The notes: generated by a model not told the origin, from the sequence alone. Counted from the first letter of the stretch, positions 1-9,270 are shown. The stretch is 64,000 nt of DNA from Halomonas sp. JB37 (GCF_002332255.1 NZ_NRGW01000001.1:1-64000); one strand, 5' to 3'. Numbers and translations: made by a program.

Positions 1-228
<228 letters not shown>

Positions 229-318
229 GAGTGCTACCCGACAAAAATAGTGAACATTAAGGTTATGCTAACACCGTAACCCAAGACTTTGGATAACTAG
301 CCCGCTACAATCCGCTTC

Positions 319-927
319 ATGACACGACAACGCTCCTCACGTTCACCCACTTCTCGCCGCGCACCTGCTCAGCAGGTTGGCAAGCTGCGCATTATTGGCG
401 GAGAATTTCGCCGCCGCCAGCTACCGGTGTTAGACAGCCCTGGCCTGCGCCCAACCCCAGACCGCGTGCGTGAAACGTTGTTCAACTGGCTAGGCCAACA
501 GTTTTACGGCCAAGCGGTGTTGGATCTGTTCGCAGGCACCGGCGCACTGGGTATTGAAGCGCTGTCACGCGGCGCTGCGTGTGTCGACTTTGTCGAGCGC
601 GACCCGCGCGTATCTGCGCAGCTGTCGGCGAATCTTACCCTGCTTAATATTACCGCAAGCGCAGTACATGTTAACGATGTGCAGGCGTATCTAACGCGAG
701 CGGCAAAGCCGTATTCGCTGGCATTTCTAGACCCGCCCTTTCACCAGCAGTTAGCCGCAGCGTGCTGCCACGCGCTAGAAAACGGTGGCTGGCTAGCCAG
801 TGAGGCAATGATTTACCTCGAAACCGAGACGTCGCTGGCGCCGGACGTGCCTATTAACTGGCAGTTACACCGCGAAACCCAGGCCGGCGAAAGCACCGCA
901 CGGCTTTACCAACGTCAATTGCCGTAA
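319..927 (+). CDS. rsmD: 16S rRNA (guanine(966)-N2)-methyltransferase RsmD
   Basis: A 202-residue SAM-dependent methyltransferase that modifies G966 of 16S rRNA in the small subunit. The SAM-binding loop DLFAGTGALGIEA sits near residues 69-81, and the catalytic LDPPF motif of N2-guanine methyltransferases near 137-141. The motif RPTPDRVRETLFNW near residues 44-57 is characteristic of RsmD. The basic N-terminal tail (residues 1-20) fits RNA binding. It stands divergent from ftsY across a 90-bp gap, as in many relatives. No strong Shine-Dalgarno precedes the ATG at 319. Confidence 0.93.
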   Translation: MTRQRSSRSPTSRRAPAQQVGKLRIIGGEFRRRQLPVLDSPGLRPTPDRVRETLFNWLGQQFYGQAVLDLFAGTGALGIEALSRGAACVDFVERDPRVSAQLSANLTLLNITASAVHVNDVQAYLTRAAKPYSLAFLDPPFHQQLAAACCHALENGGWLASEAMIYLETETSLAPDVPINWQLHRETQAGESTARLYQRQLP

Positions 928-1065
928 ACAGCGCTTGCCGCCACGCGGCAGCGGCGTTACGCTCGCCTCATTCGTCCCTATTAGCAAGCACGGCGCTTGT
1001 TTCTGGGTACTTATTTTTTGTTAGTTACTTTTTTTGGTGCTCGTTTTTACTCTATGGAGACATGC

Positions 1066-1260
1066 ATGAGCCTGGAACTATTTAATCAGCTTGAACAGAA
1101 AGTCACCGATACCGTTGACGCTCTAGAAATGATGAAAATGGAAAATGAAGAGCTGCGCAGTGAAAATGCCAAGTTCAAAGAAGAGCGTGAAGAATGGGAG
1201 CGTCGTCTCAACAGCCTGTTAAGCAAATTCGACAGCCAAGATAACGCCAGCGCGTCCTAA
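1066..1260 (+). CDS. ZapB-like small coiled-coil cell division protein
   Basis: A 64-residue protein, almost all predicted coiled coil with heptads of Leu, Met and Glu, beginning MSLELFNQLEQKV. Length and start match the TIGR02449/ZapB-type family, which associates with ZapA at the Z ring. The ATG at 1066 is chosen over an in-frame upstream start at 997 because GGAGA lies at 1056-1060 with proper spacing and because the upstream extension is hydrophobic and unlike the family. The 138 bp between rsmD and this start hold only leader sequence. It ends 19 bp from the convergent rimI gene. The ZapB assignment is by similarity of pattern; such short coiled coils are easily confused. Confidence 0.7.
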   Translation: MSLELFNQLEQKVTDTVDALEMMKMENEELRSENAKFKEEREEWERRLNSLLSKFDSQDNASAS

Positions 1261-1279
1261 ACGGCGCATTGGCACGCGA

Positions 1280-1732
1280 CTAAAGCACTCGAGACAGCAA
1301 TAGCGCGTCCTCACGCCCGGCGGGGCCCTCAACCGCTGGGCAGCTTGGATAGTAGCCCTTTCGTCGCCCGTCTTCGCTAAACCCGCTGCGCTGATAGAGC
1401 CGGATAGCGCTAAGATTGCCAACGCGAACTTCCAGCAACAGCCGCTCGCTAGACCATCCTTGAGCTGTCGTTAAGACGGCGCCCATTAGCGCGTCACCTG
1501 CGCCCTGTCGACGACACACCGGCAATACGCCTATCGCCTGTAGCTCAGCGTCAAACAGCAGTTGCACCACAATGGCATAGCCTACTAGCGCCTTCTGATG
1601 CCATAGGCCCAACACACAGGTTTGCTGACAGCTAAGCGCGGCCTGCAGCTGTGAAGCGCTAATGCCGCTTCGCGCCTGATCCTCCAGCGCGGTGAGTAAT
1701 GCTAAATCGTCGACCCTCAACTCAGTGATCAT
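1280..1732 (-). CDS. rimI: Ribosomal protein S18-alanine N-acetyltransferase RimI
   Basis: A GNAT acetyltransferase of 150 residues that acetylates the N-terminus of ribosomal protein S18 (known for the family). The acetyl-CoA pyrophosphate-binding motif A appears as RRQGAGDALM, and motif B carries the SAIRLYQRSGF signature of RimI followed by RRKGYY. The ATG at 1732 gives MITELRVDDL and overlaps the stop of the upstream gene by 11 bp, implying coupled translation. A longer in-frame opening to 1891 is rejected because it lies inside the upstream gene. The neighbour is holD-like, as in the E. coli holD-rimI pair. Confidence 0.88.
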   Translation of the reverse strand: MITELRVDDLALLTALEDQARSGISASQLQAALSCQQTCVLGLWHQKALVGYAIVVQLLFDAELQAIGVLPVCRRQGAGDALMGAVLTTAQGWSSERLLLEVRVGNLSAIRLYQRSGFSEDGRRKGYYPSCPAVEGPAGREDALLLSRVL

Positions 1733-2591
1733 CAGCCGCCTGAGGAGTGTCCGCAGGGCTAACCGATGCCCATTGCTGGCCCAACAGCTGAAGCTCAGGC
1801 CAAAGATCACGCTTATTGTTCGTATTGTCGAGCAGTGAAGCCAGCGCAGGCCCCTGCCATACCGGCAGCGAAAGCGTATGGCTCTGCCCATCGGCCACGT
1901 TTAAGACGCGATCCAAGGTGCCTTGATCGGCGCCTAGCGCTCCCCACCATAGTAGCTGCTCTAATTGCCATCCTTGACGATTTACGCGGCCGGCGACAAA
2001 GGCCGCCAAGCCTTCACGGGCTTCATCCAGAGGGTCTTCAACGGCAAAGGCGTTGGTCATCTGCGGCCAAGTAAAGTGCGTGATACTTGGCGCGACGCTG
2101 GGCTGAATACCCGCCGCATAGAGTAGATTGATCAATAGCTGCTGCTCTGAGGTGCTCATTTCACCTGCGTGCAGCACCAGCCAACGCCCGTCAACACACA
2201 GGCAGGAAAGTGAAAATGCGAGCGGCTTAGCGGGCGCTGCATCAGGCGCAGCAACAGCCTCTGCGGGCTGAGAATCTGGCAGCGCTGCTGGAACCGGCGG
2301 TTCGCCCGCGTGCTTGGCTTGCCCGGGTTGATCGTTGGTCAGCAGAGCGCGAATCGCGGAGGGCGAAGCGGTTACATCGCCTGGCACTGATAACTCGGGC
2401 GCCGCTCGCCTTGGCGCCGGGGCATCATCCAACAACGCCTGCAGGCGCTCACGAGGCGGCGTCGGAGCGGGCGCAGACTCCTCCCACTCACAGGCCTCGG
2501 TGGGCAGTGCATTCGGTAGCTGATATTTAGCGGCCCAGGCCGTAATGCCCATAGCATCAAGGTAGTGCCGCCGAATAACTTCTTGTGTCAC
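1722..2591 (-). CDS. holD: Probable DNA polymerase III psi subunit (divergent, pseudomonad-type HolD)
   Basis: A 289-residue protein with an N-terminal RRHYLDAMGITAW segment that matches the start of E. coli HolD (LQQLGITQW), the part known to matter for clamp-loader function. A long Pro/Ala-rich linker follows (about residues 40-130), then a globular C-terminal half with CLCVDGRWLVLH and several Trp. E. coli psi is only about 137 residues, but a long divergent psi next to rimI is known from pseudomonads. The chosen start is GTG at 2591, whose GTGA overlaps the bolA stop; this keeps the HolD motif at the N-terminus. An ATG further up (2648) would lie inside bolA. The gene lies directly upstream of rimI with an 11-bp overlap, the conserved holD-rimI context. 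Confidence 0.6.
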   Translation of the reverse strand: MTQEVIRRHYLDAMGITAWAAKYQLPNALPTEACEWEESAPAPTPPRERLQALLDDAPAPRRAAPELSVPGDVTASPSAIRALLTNDQPGQAKHAGEPPVPAALPDSQPAEAVAAPDAAPAKPLAFSLSCLCVDGRWLVLHAGEMSTSEQQLLINLLYAAGIQPSVAPSITHFTWPQMTNAFAVEDPLDEAREGLAAFVAGRVNRQGWQLEQLLWWGALGADQGTLDRVLNVADGQSHTLSLPVWQGPALASLLDNTNNKRDLWPELQLLGQQWASVSPADTPQAADDH

Positions 2592-2896
2592 TTTTCGCCG
2601 CCATGGCAGTTCGGTGAGTTCGGACGTTCGCCGCCCCGGGCCTGCCACTCGCTGGCGGTATAAAGATGTAATGCCAGCGCGTGAACCGGGCCAGAAAGCT
2701 CATCAGCCAACAGCGCATAGATCTGCTGATGGCGCTTCACCGGCATCATGCCGCTGAAAAGTTCGCTAACCAGCGTCACCTTGAAATGAGTTTCAGAGTT
2801 AGCGGGCACGTTGTGCATGTGGCTTTCGTTCTCAACCTGCAGCACGTCAGGCGCTAATGCCGTTAACTTCTGCTCAATTTGTGTCTGCAGCGTCAT
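2588..2896 (-). CDS. bolA: BolA family protein
   Basis: A 102-residue BolA/IbaG-type protein that works with monothiol glutaredoxins in iron-sulfur handling and in morphology or stress control (family knowledge). The start reads MTLQTQIEQKLTALAP, then the conserved ENESHMHN segment and HFKVTLVSELF of the class II KH-like fold, followed by RHQQIYALLADE and VHALALHLYT. The last 15 residues after EWQARGG are Pro/Gly/His-rich and poorly conserved. It is the first gene of a bolA-holD-rimI unit. AGGAG at about -8 of the ATG (2896) supports the start. Confidence 0.88.
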   Translation of the reverse strand: MTLQTQIEQKLTALAPDVLQVENESHMHNVPANSETHFKVTLVSELFSGMMPVKRHQQIYALLADELSGPVHALALHLYTASEWQARGGERPNSPNCHGGEK

Positions 2897-2938
2897 GTCA
2901 TTTCTCCTAGAGATCAGAAACCGTTTTATTGTACCCGC

Positions 2939-4342
2939 TTAGTGACCCGCCGACGATGCCCGACGGGCGTGTAACGCGCGGCGAGCCAGCGGCATACGTG
3001 CCACGCTTGCCAGTAATGCCAGCAGCGTCGTTGCGGCCCCTAGCCATAGCGTTACCTGAACCGGCCAACCCAGCGCCAGCGCAGCCCCCACTATCGCCAC
3101 GCCAAATGACTGGCCAACGGTACGCGTCGTGCTCATCACGCCTGACACATTCGAGCTGCGCTCTAATGGCAGGCTGCCCATCATTTCGCGATTATTGGGC
3201 GGCTGGAACAGTCCAAACCCTATCCCACATAGCGCGGTGCGCCACAGGCTGCCCGCCACTCCGGTTGATTCATCCACTAATGCCAGTGCAATCAGGCCAA
3301 CAATTAATAGTCCTAGCCCCGTGCTCGACAGCACGCTGGGGTTAATCCGGTCCGCTAAACGCCCTGCAATCGGCCCCACCAACATGATGGCAAGCGGCCA
3401 AGGCGTGAATAGCCATGCGGTTTCCAGCGGCGTAAACCCCATCTGTTCTTGGTAGAAAAAAGACAGCGCTACAAACGTCAGCCCTTGGCCAATAAACGCT
3501 AGCCCAGAGGCCGACACCGCTAGCGTAAAGCGCATCTCAGAAAAGACGCTAAGCGGCAGCAGCGGGTAAGGTGCGCGGCGCTGACGAATAATAAATCCGC
3601 CGCAAGCCAGCACTGCCAGCAGCGCCCAGCCAGCGCTTTGCCAAATCGGCACGGCGTGGCCTACGGCGTCCATGGCGATAAATAGACTGGCCAGCATCAC
3701 CATGGAAAGCAGCGCGCCGGCCACATCAAAGCTGCCTTTACGCGGCTTTTCGCGGGGCAGCGCGCGGCTCGCTAGCCAGAAAGAGCACATGCCCAGCGGA
3801 ACATTTAATGCAAACAGCCAAGGCCAGTCGGCGAAAGATAAAATCACTCCGCTCAGCGTAGGCCCCGCGGCGTAGCCACCCGCGACCACTAACGCGCTGA
3901 GGCCAAGCGCACTGCCGAGCAAGCGCGAAGGAAAAATCGCCCGATAGAGCGATGGGCCTATCGACAATGTCGCCGCGGCGCCTAGCCCCTGGCAGGCACG
4001 AAAAACAAGCAGCGTTTCCAAATTACGCGACAGCGCCGCCCCTAACGAGGCCGCAACAAAGATCCCTATTCCGAATAGATACAGCCGGCGGCGAGTAACT
4101 AGCTCACTAATGCCTGCAAAGACGAGCAGAAAAGCGGCGCAGACTACCTGAAAAAGATTGGTAATCCACACCGCACGCGAAGCGGGCACATCTAAATCGG
4201 CGGCAATGGTCGGCAGCGCCAAGTTAATCATCGTGGTATCGACCACCGCCATTAAGGTACCGGTGACCAGCGCCAGCACCGCCAGAGCGCGCTCAGGGCC
4301 TGGCAGGCCATCGTCTCCGGGACGGCTTTCAAACAATCGCAT
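2939..4342 (-). CDS. MFS transporter, DHA2 (EmrB/QacA-like) drug:H+ antiporter
   Basis: A 467-residue inner-membrane protein with roughly 14 hydrophobic segments, typical of the DHA2 group of multidrug exporters. Motif D1 is visible as LALVTGTLMAVVDTTMINLALP near residues 23-44, with the paired VDTT/NLALP that mark DHA2. ACQGLGAAATLSIGPSLYR and GGYAAGPTLSGVI are further hallmarks (motif C, the antiporter motif). AGGAA lies before the ATG at 4342. The substrate is not inferable; methyl viologen/SmvA-like exporters are near relatives. No partner membrane-fusion protein or regulator sits beside it. A five-copy 15-bp repeat lies 46-120 bp upstream of the start, in the presumed promoter. Confidence 0.85.
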   Translation of the reverse strand: MRLFESRPGDDGLPGPERALAVLALVTGTLMAVVDTTMINLALPTIAADLDVPASRAVWITNLFQVVCAAFLLVFAGISELVTRRRLYLFGIGIFVAASLGAALSRNLETLLVFRACQGLGAAATLSIGPSLYRAIFPSRLLGSALGLSALVVAGGYAAGPTLSGVILSFADWPWLFALNVPLGMCSFWLASRALPREKPRKGSFDVAGALLSMVMLASLFIAMDAVGHAVPIWQSAGWALLAVLACGGFIIRQRRAPYPLLPLSVFSEMRFTLAVSASGLAFIGQGLTFVALSFFYQEQMGFTPLETAWLFTPWPLAIMLVGPIAGRLADRINPSVLSSTGLGLLIVGLIALALVDESTGVAGSLWRTALCGIGFGLFQPPNNREMMGSLPLERSSNVSGVMSTTRTVGQSFGVAIVGAALALGWPVQVTLWLGAATTLLALLASVARMPLARRALHARRASSAGH

Positions 4343-4387
4343 AGCGAAGTTCCTAGAGGAGCGTTCCTTAACGAAACGGCTAAAACA

Positions 4388-4462
4388 ACACAGTTTTTAG
4401 AATCATAGTTTTTAGAAACACAGCATGTAGAAACACAGCATTTAGAAGCACAGTATTTAGAA
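4388..4462. repeat. 15-bp tandem repeat, 5 imperfect copies, upstream of the MFS gene
   Basis: Five contiguous 15-bp units of consensus ACACAGYATTTAGAA lie at 4388-4402, 4403-4417, 4418-4432, 4433-4447 and 4448-4462, with one to four changes each. They sit between the terminator of the upstream gene and the MFS start codon. The period is about one and a half helical turns. Confidence 0.9.
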
Positions 4463-4468
4463 ACAAAG

Positions 4469-4488
4469 AAACCGGCCTTAGCCGGTTT
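4469..4488 (-). terminator. Rho-independent terminator of the 4589-4969 gene
   Basis: The palindrome AAACCGGC-CTTA-GCCGGTTT forms an 8-bp stem with a 4-base loop. On the minus strand it is followed by a T-rich run (TTTCTTTGTTTC), so it fits the end of the transcript leaving the upstream gene. Confidence 0.75.
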
Positions 4489-4588
4489 CAAAGTGCGCCA
4501 ATGCTAGGCTCTGCCTCAAACGTCGGCGAGTAAGGATTAGGCCTAGCGCAGCGCGTTTTAAAGCGCCTATACCGTTCGAATGCTACGC

Positions 4589-4969
4589 CTACTCACTATC
4601 TAACAGCAGCGCGTCATCTACTTCTGATATTTCAAGCGCGGTTTCATCATCAAGATCAATCGCTAGATAGCTGTGCTCGACGCGCACAAATTCTTGAAAC
4701 AGCGCCCAATCGAGTTTATCCGGCCACTGTCCCTCATCCTCTTCCCACGCGCGCAGCTCCGTTTCGAGAATGTCCACGTAGCGGTCGCGCACAAACGTTT
4801 CCAGCGCTTCCGGCGTATCCATCTCAGGAATCAGGTAAATGGTACTTTCACGTTCGACGTCGTCCAAGGTCAGGTCGTCGTCTCCCATGGTGGGTTCCAG
4901 CGCGTTGATCCAGTCCACAAAGGGCTGGGTCGGCCTGACGCTCAATGCGGAGCGGTTAAGCAGTTTCAT
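4589..4969 (-). CDS. Conserved acidic protein of unknown function
   Basis: A 126-residue cytoplasmic protein starting MKLLNRSALSVRPTQPFVDW, rich in Asp and Glu, with WEEDEGQWPDKLDWALFQEF near residues 80-99. I recognise the pattern NRSAL-V-P-QPFVDWI as a conserved hypothetical family of gammaproteobacteria but know no function. The ATG at 4969 has an excellent GGCGAGGAGAAT Shine-Dalgarno; an upstream in-frame start at 5029 lacks one. It lies 84 bp downstream of lysS on the same strand and ends at a terminator (4469-4488), so it may be cotranscribed with prfB-lysS or have its own promoter. Confidence 0.8.
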   Translation of the reverse strand: MKLLNRSALSVRPTQPFVDWINALEPTMGDDDLTLDDVERESTIYLIPEMDTPEALETFVRDRYVDILETELRAWEEDEGQWPDKLDWALFQEFVRVEHSYLAIDLDDETALEISEVDDALLLDSE

Positions 4970-5053
4970 GGGATTCTCCTCGCCGTCGAAACGTTGACCA
5001 TTATGGGCGCTATAACGCGCCCTTACCAACTTTTCATCCGCTATAGAATTTGT

Positions 5054-6592
5054 TTAGTCCACTTCAGGGCGCATTGCAGGGAACAGCAGCACGTCACGGA
5101 TAGAGGGACTGTCGGTAAATAGCATGACGAGACGGTCGATACCAATGCCCTCGCCTGCGGTAGGCGGCATACCATACTCCAACGCGCGGATGTAATCGGC
5201 GTCGTAATACATTGCCTCCAAGTCACCTGCGTCTTTTTCCGCTGACTGGGCGCGGAAACGCTCGGCCTGGTCTTCGGCGTCGTTGAGCTCCGAAAATCCG
5301 TTGGCGATTTCTCGGCCACCAACAAAGAACTCAAAACGATCGGTAACGAAAGGGTTAGCATCATTACGCCGCGCCAGCGGGCTGACTTCAGCCGGATACT
5401 CGATAATAAACGTCGGCCGATCGAGTTTGTGCTCAGCGACTTCTTCAAAGATCTCTGTTTGCACCTTACCCAGGCCCCAGCTCTCTTTGACCTTGATACC
5501 GAGCTTCTCAGCAGCCGCTCGCGCAGCCTCTAGTGAATCTAAATCGCTGTCAGCAATGCCGTCGCCGTGATCCAAAATCGCCTGACGCAGCGTCAAACGA
5601 TCAAACGGCTGCCCAAAATCATAGCTAGTGCCCTGATATTCAATCACCGCGCTGCCCAGCACTTCTTCGGCTGCCGTGCGCAACATCGCTTCGGTCATAT
5701 CGATCAGGTCGCGATAATCCGCGTACGCCCAGTAGAATTCCACCATGGTGAATTCTGGATTGTGGCGCGTCGACAGACCTTCATTGCGAAAATTGCGGTT
5801 AATCTCGAAGACTTTTTCAAAACCGCCCACCACTAAGCGTTTGAGATAAAGCTCCGGCGCAATACGCAGATACATGTCGATATCCAGCGCATTATGGTGC
5901 GTGATGAAAGGACGCGCTGCGGCACCGCCAGGAATCGGCTGCAGCATGGGCGTTTCTACTTCCATAAAGCCGCGCGTTTCAAAGAAGCGACGCATGGAGC
6001 TGATCACCGCGGCACGGGTTTCAAACACCTTACGCGACTGCGGATTCATAATCAGATCCACATAGCGCTGGCGGTAGCGGGCCTCCATATCAGTCAAGCC
6101 GTGAAACTTATCTGGCAGCGGACGCAGGCTCTTCGTCAGTAGCTGGGCCTCTTTCATCATGACGTACAAATCGCCCTTACCGGACTTGTGCACGGGCCCG
6201 CGAGCGGCCACGATGTCACCAATATCCCAGCTTTTAATATCGTCTAGCACATCAGCGGGCAGGCCTTTTTTATCCACATACAGCTGGATTTGTCCGGCCA
6301 CGTCCTGAATAACGATAAACGGCCCGCGCTGACGCATGACTCGCCCCGCCACCGAGGCGTGATGATCAAGCCCCTCAAGATCCGCCTTTTCTTTATCGCC
6401 CAGCTTATTTTGCAGCTCGACGGTTAAGCTATCGCGGCGAAAATCATTTGGAAACGCACTCTTACCCTGCTCGGCGGCCAGTTCACGACGCGCGGCAAGC
6501 TTGGCCCGGCGCTCGGCGATCAGATGATTTTCCTGGTGTTCAGAGCCATGTGTTTCAGAGCCATGCTGCTCAGACGCGTCTTGGTTAGCCAT
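5054..6592 (-). CDS. lysS: Lysyl-tRNA synthetase, class II
   Basis: A 512-residue class IIb aminoacyl-tRNA synthetase charging tRNA-Lys. The N-terminal OB-fold anticodon-binding domain is visible around residues 75-160 ([17 protein letters not shown]). The catalytic domain follows, with motif 2 as [16 protein letters not shown] and motif 3 as [13 protein letters not shown] near the C-terminus. The extreme N-terminus is unusual: about 20 His/Ser/Glu-rich residues with an imperfect HGSE repeat before the usual family start at ENHLIAERR. It lies 34 bp downstream of prfB, the classical prfB-lysS operon. Confidence 0.97.
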   Translation of the reverse strand: MANQDASEQHGSETHGSEHQENHLIAERRAKLAARRELAAEQGKSAFPNDFRRDSLTVELQNKLGDKEKADLEGLDHHASVAGRVMRQRGPFIVIQDVAGQIQLYVDKKGLPADVLDDIKSWDIGDIVAARGPVHKSGKGDLYVMMKEAQLLTKSLRPLPDKFHGLTDMEARYRQRYVDLIMNPQSRKVFETRAAVISSMRRFFETRGFMEVETPMLQPIPGGAAARPFITHHNALDIDMYLRIAPELYLKRLVVGGFEKVFEINRNFRNEGLSTRHNPEFTMVEFYWAYADYRDLIDMTEAMLRTAAEEVLGSAVIEYQGTSYDFGQPFDRLTLRQAILDHGDGIADSDLDSLEAARAAAEKLGIKVKESWGLGKVQTEIFEEVAEHKLDRPTFIIEYPAEVSPLARRNDANPFVTDRFEFFVGGREIANGFSELNDAEDQAERFRAQSAEKDAGDLEAMYYDADYIRALEYGMPPTAGEGIGIDRLVMLFTDSPSIRDVLLFPAMRPEVD

Positions 6593-6626
6593 GTGGCACC
6601 CTGTTGATAATCAAACCGTTAAAAAA

Positions 6627-7725
6627 TTACAAACCCTGCTTGAGACTAGCGACGATAAACTGATCAATATCCCCGTCGAGCACCTTATCGCAGTTGCTGG
6701 ACTGCACGCTGGTACGCAAATCTTTGATGCGCTGATCGTCAAGCACGTAAGAGCGAATCTGGCTACCCCAGCCGATATCCGCTTTTGAATCCTCGGCTTC
6801 CTGCTTGGCTGCATTGCGCTTTTGCATTTCGTGTTCCCACAGCCGTGCTTTCAGCTGCTTCATAGCAAAGTCGCGGTTAGCGTGCTGGCTACGCTGCCCT
6901 TGGCAGGCCACGACGATGCCGGTTGGCTCGTGAGTGATCCGTACCGCAGAATCGGTGGTGTTAACGTGCTGCCCGCCGGCGCCGCTAGAGCGATAGGTAT
7001 CAACGCGCAGATCCGAGGGATTAATCTCAACCTCGAAGCTGTCGTCAATTTCCGGCGATAAAAAGACCGATGCAAAGGAAGTATGCCGGCGGCCGCCTGA
7101 GTCGAACGGGCTTTTGCGCACTAAACGATGCACGCCAGTTTCTGTACGCAGCCAGCCAAACGCATAATCGCCCTGGATATGTACCGTTGCCGACTTAATA
7201 CCGGCCACTTCACCGGCAGAAATTTCGCTGATATCGGCTTTAAAGCCGTGGCTTTCCGCCCAGCGCAGGTACATGCGCAGCAAAATATTCGCCCAGTCCT
7301 GCGCTTCGGTGCCGCCAGAGCCAGACTGAATATCCAGATAGGCGTTATTTTGATCCATATCACCAGAAAACATGCGCCGGAACTCAAGCTTTTCAAGCGC
7401 AGCCTGCAGGCTGTCTAGCTCTTTGCGCACTTCATCAACCGTGCCTTCGTCGTCCTCCATTTCAGCCAACTCTAGCAGGTCTCGGCTATCGCCTAAGCCC
7501 TGGTCGAGATCATCAATGGTGGCCACAATGGCCTCAAGAGAGGCGCGCTCTTTGCCCAGTTTCTGCGCATAGGCCGGATCGTTCCAGACATTGGGGTCTT
7601 CCAGTTCGCGGGTGACCTCTTCTAGCCGATCTTGCTTTTCGGCATAGTCAAAGATACCCCCTAAGAACGTCTGTCCGCTCAGACAGGTCCTTGATCTGGT
7701 TATGAATCGGGTTGGTTTCCAACAT
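6627..7725 (-). CDS. prfB: Peptide chain release factor 2 (programmed +1 frameshift)
   Basis: RF2 reads UAA and UGA stop codons. The first reading frame starts at ATG 7725 ([14 protein letters not shown]) and hits UGA as codon 26 (7648-7650). A +1 shift at CUU-UGA resumes at GAC (7647-7649) and continues to 6627, giving 365 residues, the same length as E. coli RF2. The shifted frame holds the SPF stop-codon recognition tripeptide ([10 protein letters not shown]) and the GGQ catalytic motif (SGAGGQHVN). Apparent extension of the second frame upstream to 7820 is not the real N-terminus. It is upstream of lysS in an operon. The autoregulatory frameshift lowers RF2 synthesis when RF2 is abundant. 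Confidence 0.97.
7647..7662 (-). promoter_or_regulatory. Programmed frameshift signal of prfB
   Basis: On the minus strand the sequence reads AGGGGGTATCTTTGAC: an internal Shine-Dalgarno-like AGGGGG, a 3-base spacer, then the slippery CTT codon and in-frame TGA followed by C. This is the canonical RF2 autoregulatory site at codons 22-26. Confidence 0.97.
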
Positions 7726-7839
7726 GGGATTGCCCTAGCGTGGTCTGCATCGGATCGTACAGAGGTGTATCGATCAGAAAAGCGCATAGTGTAACGAAAG
7801 CCGACCCGCCCCGCATCCAATGGCCAGCGTCAGGGCAAT

Positions 7840-7864
7840 AAAAAACCCGGCGTGCGCCGGGTTT
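7840..7864 (-). terminator. Terminator of the fadL-type gene
   Basis: A GC-rich stem (CCCGGCG/CGCCGGG, extended by AAA/TTT) with a 2-base tip, followed on the minus strand by TTTTTTATT. It lies 27 bp beyond the stop of the porin gene at 7891. Confidence 0.9.
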
Positions 7865-7890
7865 CGATAAGGCTTAGCCTTCTCTGTGGC

Positions 7891-9270
7891 TTAAAAGCGA
7901 TAGGTCAGCTGAGCGCCAAAGCCATGGGCTTCGTTTTTGTAGTCTGCCGAATAATTCGCTCCACCGATGGCCGCGCCCCCCGTGGCAGCGCTGGCTAGCA
8001 GGTCATTACGCTCCTGCTCCACAAAAGTGCCGCGCTCAGTCAGGTAAGAGTACGCAAAGTCTAGCGTCATGTCAGGCGTTGGGCTCCAACCTGCCCCCAG
8101 CGAGAAGATACGCCGATCATCCGAAGGAATACGTACGCTGCGGTCTTCATCATTGGTCGGCGTAAAGTCCAGTGACACCCCTGCACGCAACGCCAAGGTA
8201 GGCGTTAGCTGATATTCACCGCCGGTGGCAAATGCCCATGCGTTTGAATAATTTTGTGGCTCTTGAGTGATTTGGTCGCCCTGACTGCCTCTGACCAAAA
8301 TCTCATCAAATTGACTCCAGCGCACCCATGAAGCGCCAAACATCAACTTAAGACGATCCGTCATCTGCTGCGTCAGCGAGAGGTTAACCGTCTCAGGCGT
8401 GGTTAGATTGAGGCTTGCTGAATCAGCACGCACCACGTTACCCATAGGATCGGTCGCACTAAAACTGCCTTCCAAGTTGTAATCTACTTTTGAGCGGTAA
8501 GTCAGACCCAGCGTCGTTTCAGCTACCGGGCGATAAATAACGCCTAAGTTATAACCCCACGCCTCGTCGTCACCCTCAACGCGCGAATCGATATCGCCAG
8601 CGGCATCAAAAGCGGGGCTTGAGGGCAACTGGCGGCGCAGCTCGCCTTCTACCCGGTTATAAGTAACACCAGCGCCGACCGCCCATTGATCGTTAAAGCG
8701 ATAAGACACCGTCGGCTGGGCACTGACTACCGTCACTTCGGTGTAATCACCAAAGTAGCGGCCTTGGAAGTCATCTTCATACTCGGTTTTAGAGCCAAAC
8801 GGCGCGTACACCCCAAACCCAAACGCTAGCTGATCAGTAACGGGCTGTGCATAGAAGGCAAAGGGAATGAAAGTACCCGGCACCATATCGCCATCGTTAC
8901 CGCCGGGAATACTCCCCAGAGGAATTTGATTGCCATTAGGCGCACCGCCGAGGGCAACGCCGGAGTCGATATTACGGGTAGCCTCCACATTTGAAAGATC
9001 CGTATTTACATTTAAATAGGTTCCACCCACGGTGATTTGGGCACGATCTAAAAATGACATGCCCGCCGGGTTGCCATAAACAATAGAGGCATCGTTGATG
9101 TTAGAACTGCGCCCAGCATGGCCGTAACCCTGCCCGCTTACGCTCTGTTCGTTGATTTGATACCCGCCCGCGTGGGCTTGGCTGGCGAAGGCGGCTGTGA
9201 TGGCAGCAGCCAGGGTGAGCTTATTAAATTTATTGCTCTTAACTTTATTATTCTTAAATGTATTGTTCAT
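7891..9270 (-). CDS. Outer-membrane long-chain fatty acid transporter, FadL/TodX (OMPP1) family
   Basis: A 459-residue outer-membrane beta barrel that admits hydrophobic substrates such as long-chain fatty acids. A signal peptide of about 34 residues ends at AFASQAHA, followed by the mature GGYQINEQSVSGQGYGHAG and then the NPAGM motif at about residue 70, both diagnostic of the family. The chain ends in Arg-Phe with alternating aromatics, as outer-membrane barrels do. The ATG at 9270 has GAGAGGCT upstream; an in-frame start at 9315 would put a charged tail before the signal peptide. It stands alone with its own terminator. Whether it is the beta-oxidation FadL or a hydrocarbon/aromatic paralogue cannot be told. 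Confidence 0.9.
   Translation of the reverse strand: MNNTFKNNKVKSNKFNKLTLAAAITAAFASQAHAGGYQINEQSVSGQGYGHAGRSSNINDASIVYGNPAGMSFLDRAQITVGGTYLNVNTDLSNVEATRNIDSGVALGGAPNGNQIPLGSIPGGNDGDMVPGTFIPFAFYAQPVTDQLAFGFGVYAPFGSKTEYEDDFQGRYFGDYTEVTVVSAQPTVSYRFNDQWAVGAGVTYNRVEGELRRQLPSSPAFDAAGDIDSRVEGDDEAWGYNLGVIYRPVAETTLGLTYRSKVDYNLEGSFSATDPMGNVVRADSASLNLTTPETVNLSLTQQMTDRLKLMFGASWVRWSQFDEILVRGSQGDQITQEPQNYSNAWAFATGGEYQLTPTLALRAGVSLDFTPTNDEDRSVRIPSDDRRIFSLGAGWSPTPDMTLDFAYSYLTERGTFVEQERNDLLASAATGGAAIGGANYSADYKNEAHGFGAQLTYRF

Noticed and set aside
4252..4491. Cys/Ser-rich frame (minus) with a 5-residue periodicity such as CVSK
   Set aside because: The periodicity is just the 15-bp DNA repeat read in frame; it starts in a terminator stem and overlaps the MFS gene.
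7648..7650. In-frame stop early in prfB taken as a pseudogene
   Set aside because: It is part of the intact programmed frameshift site.
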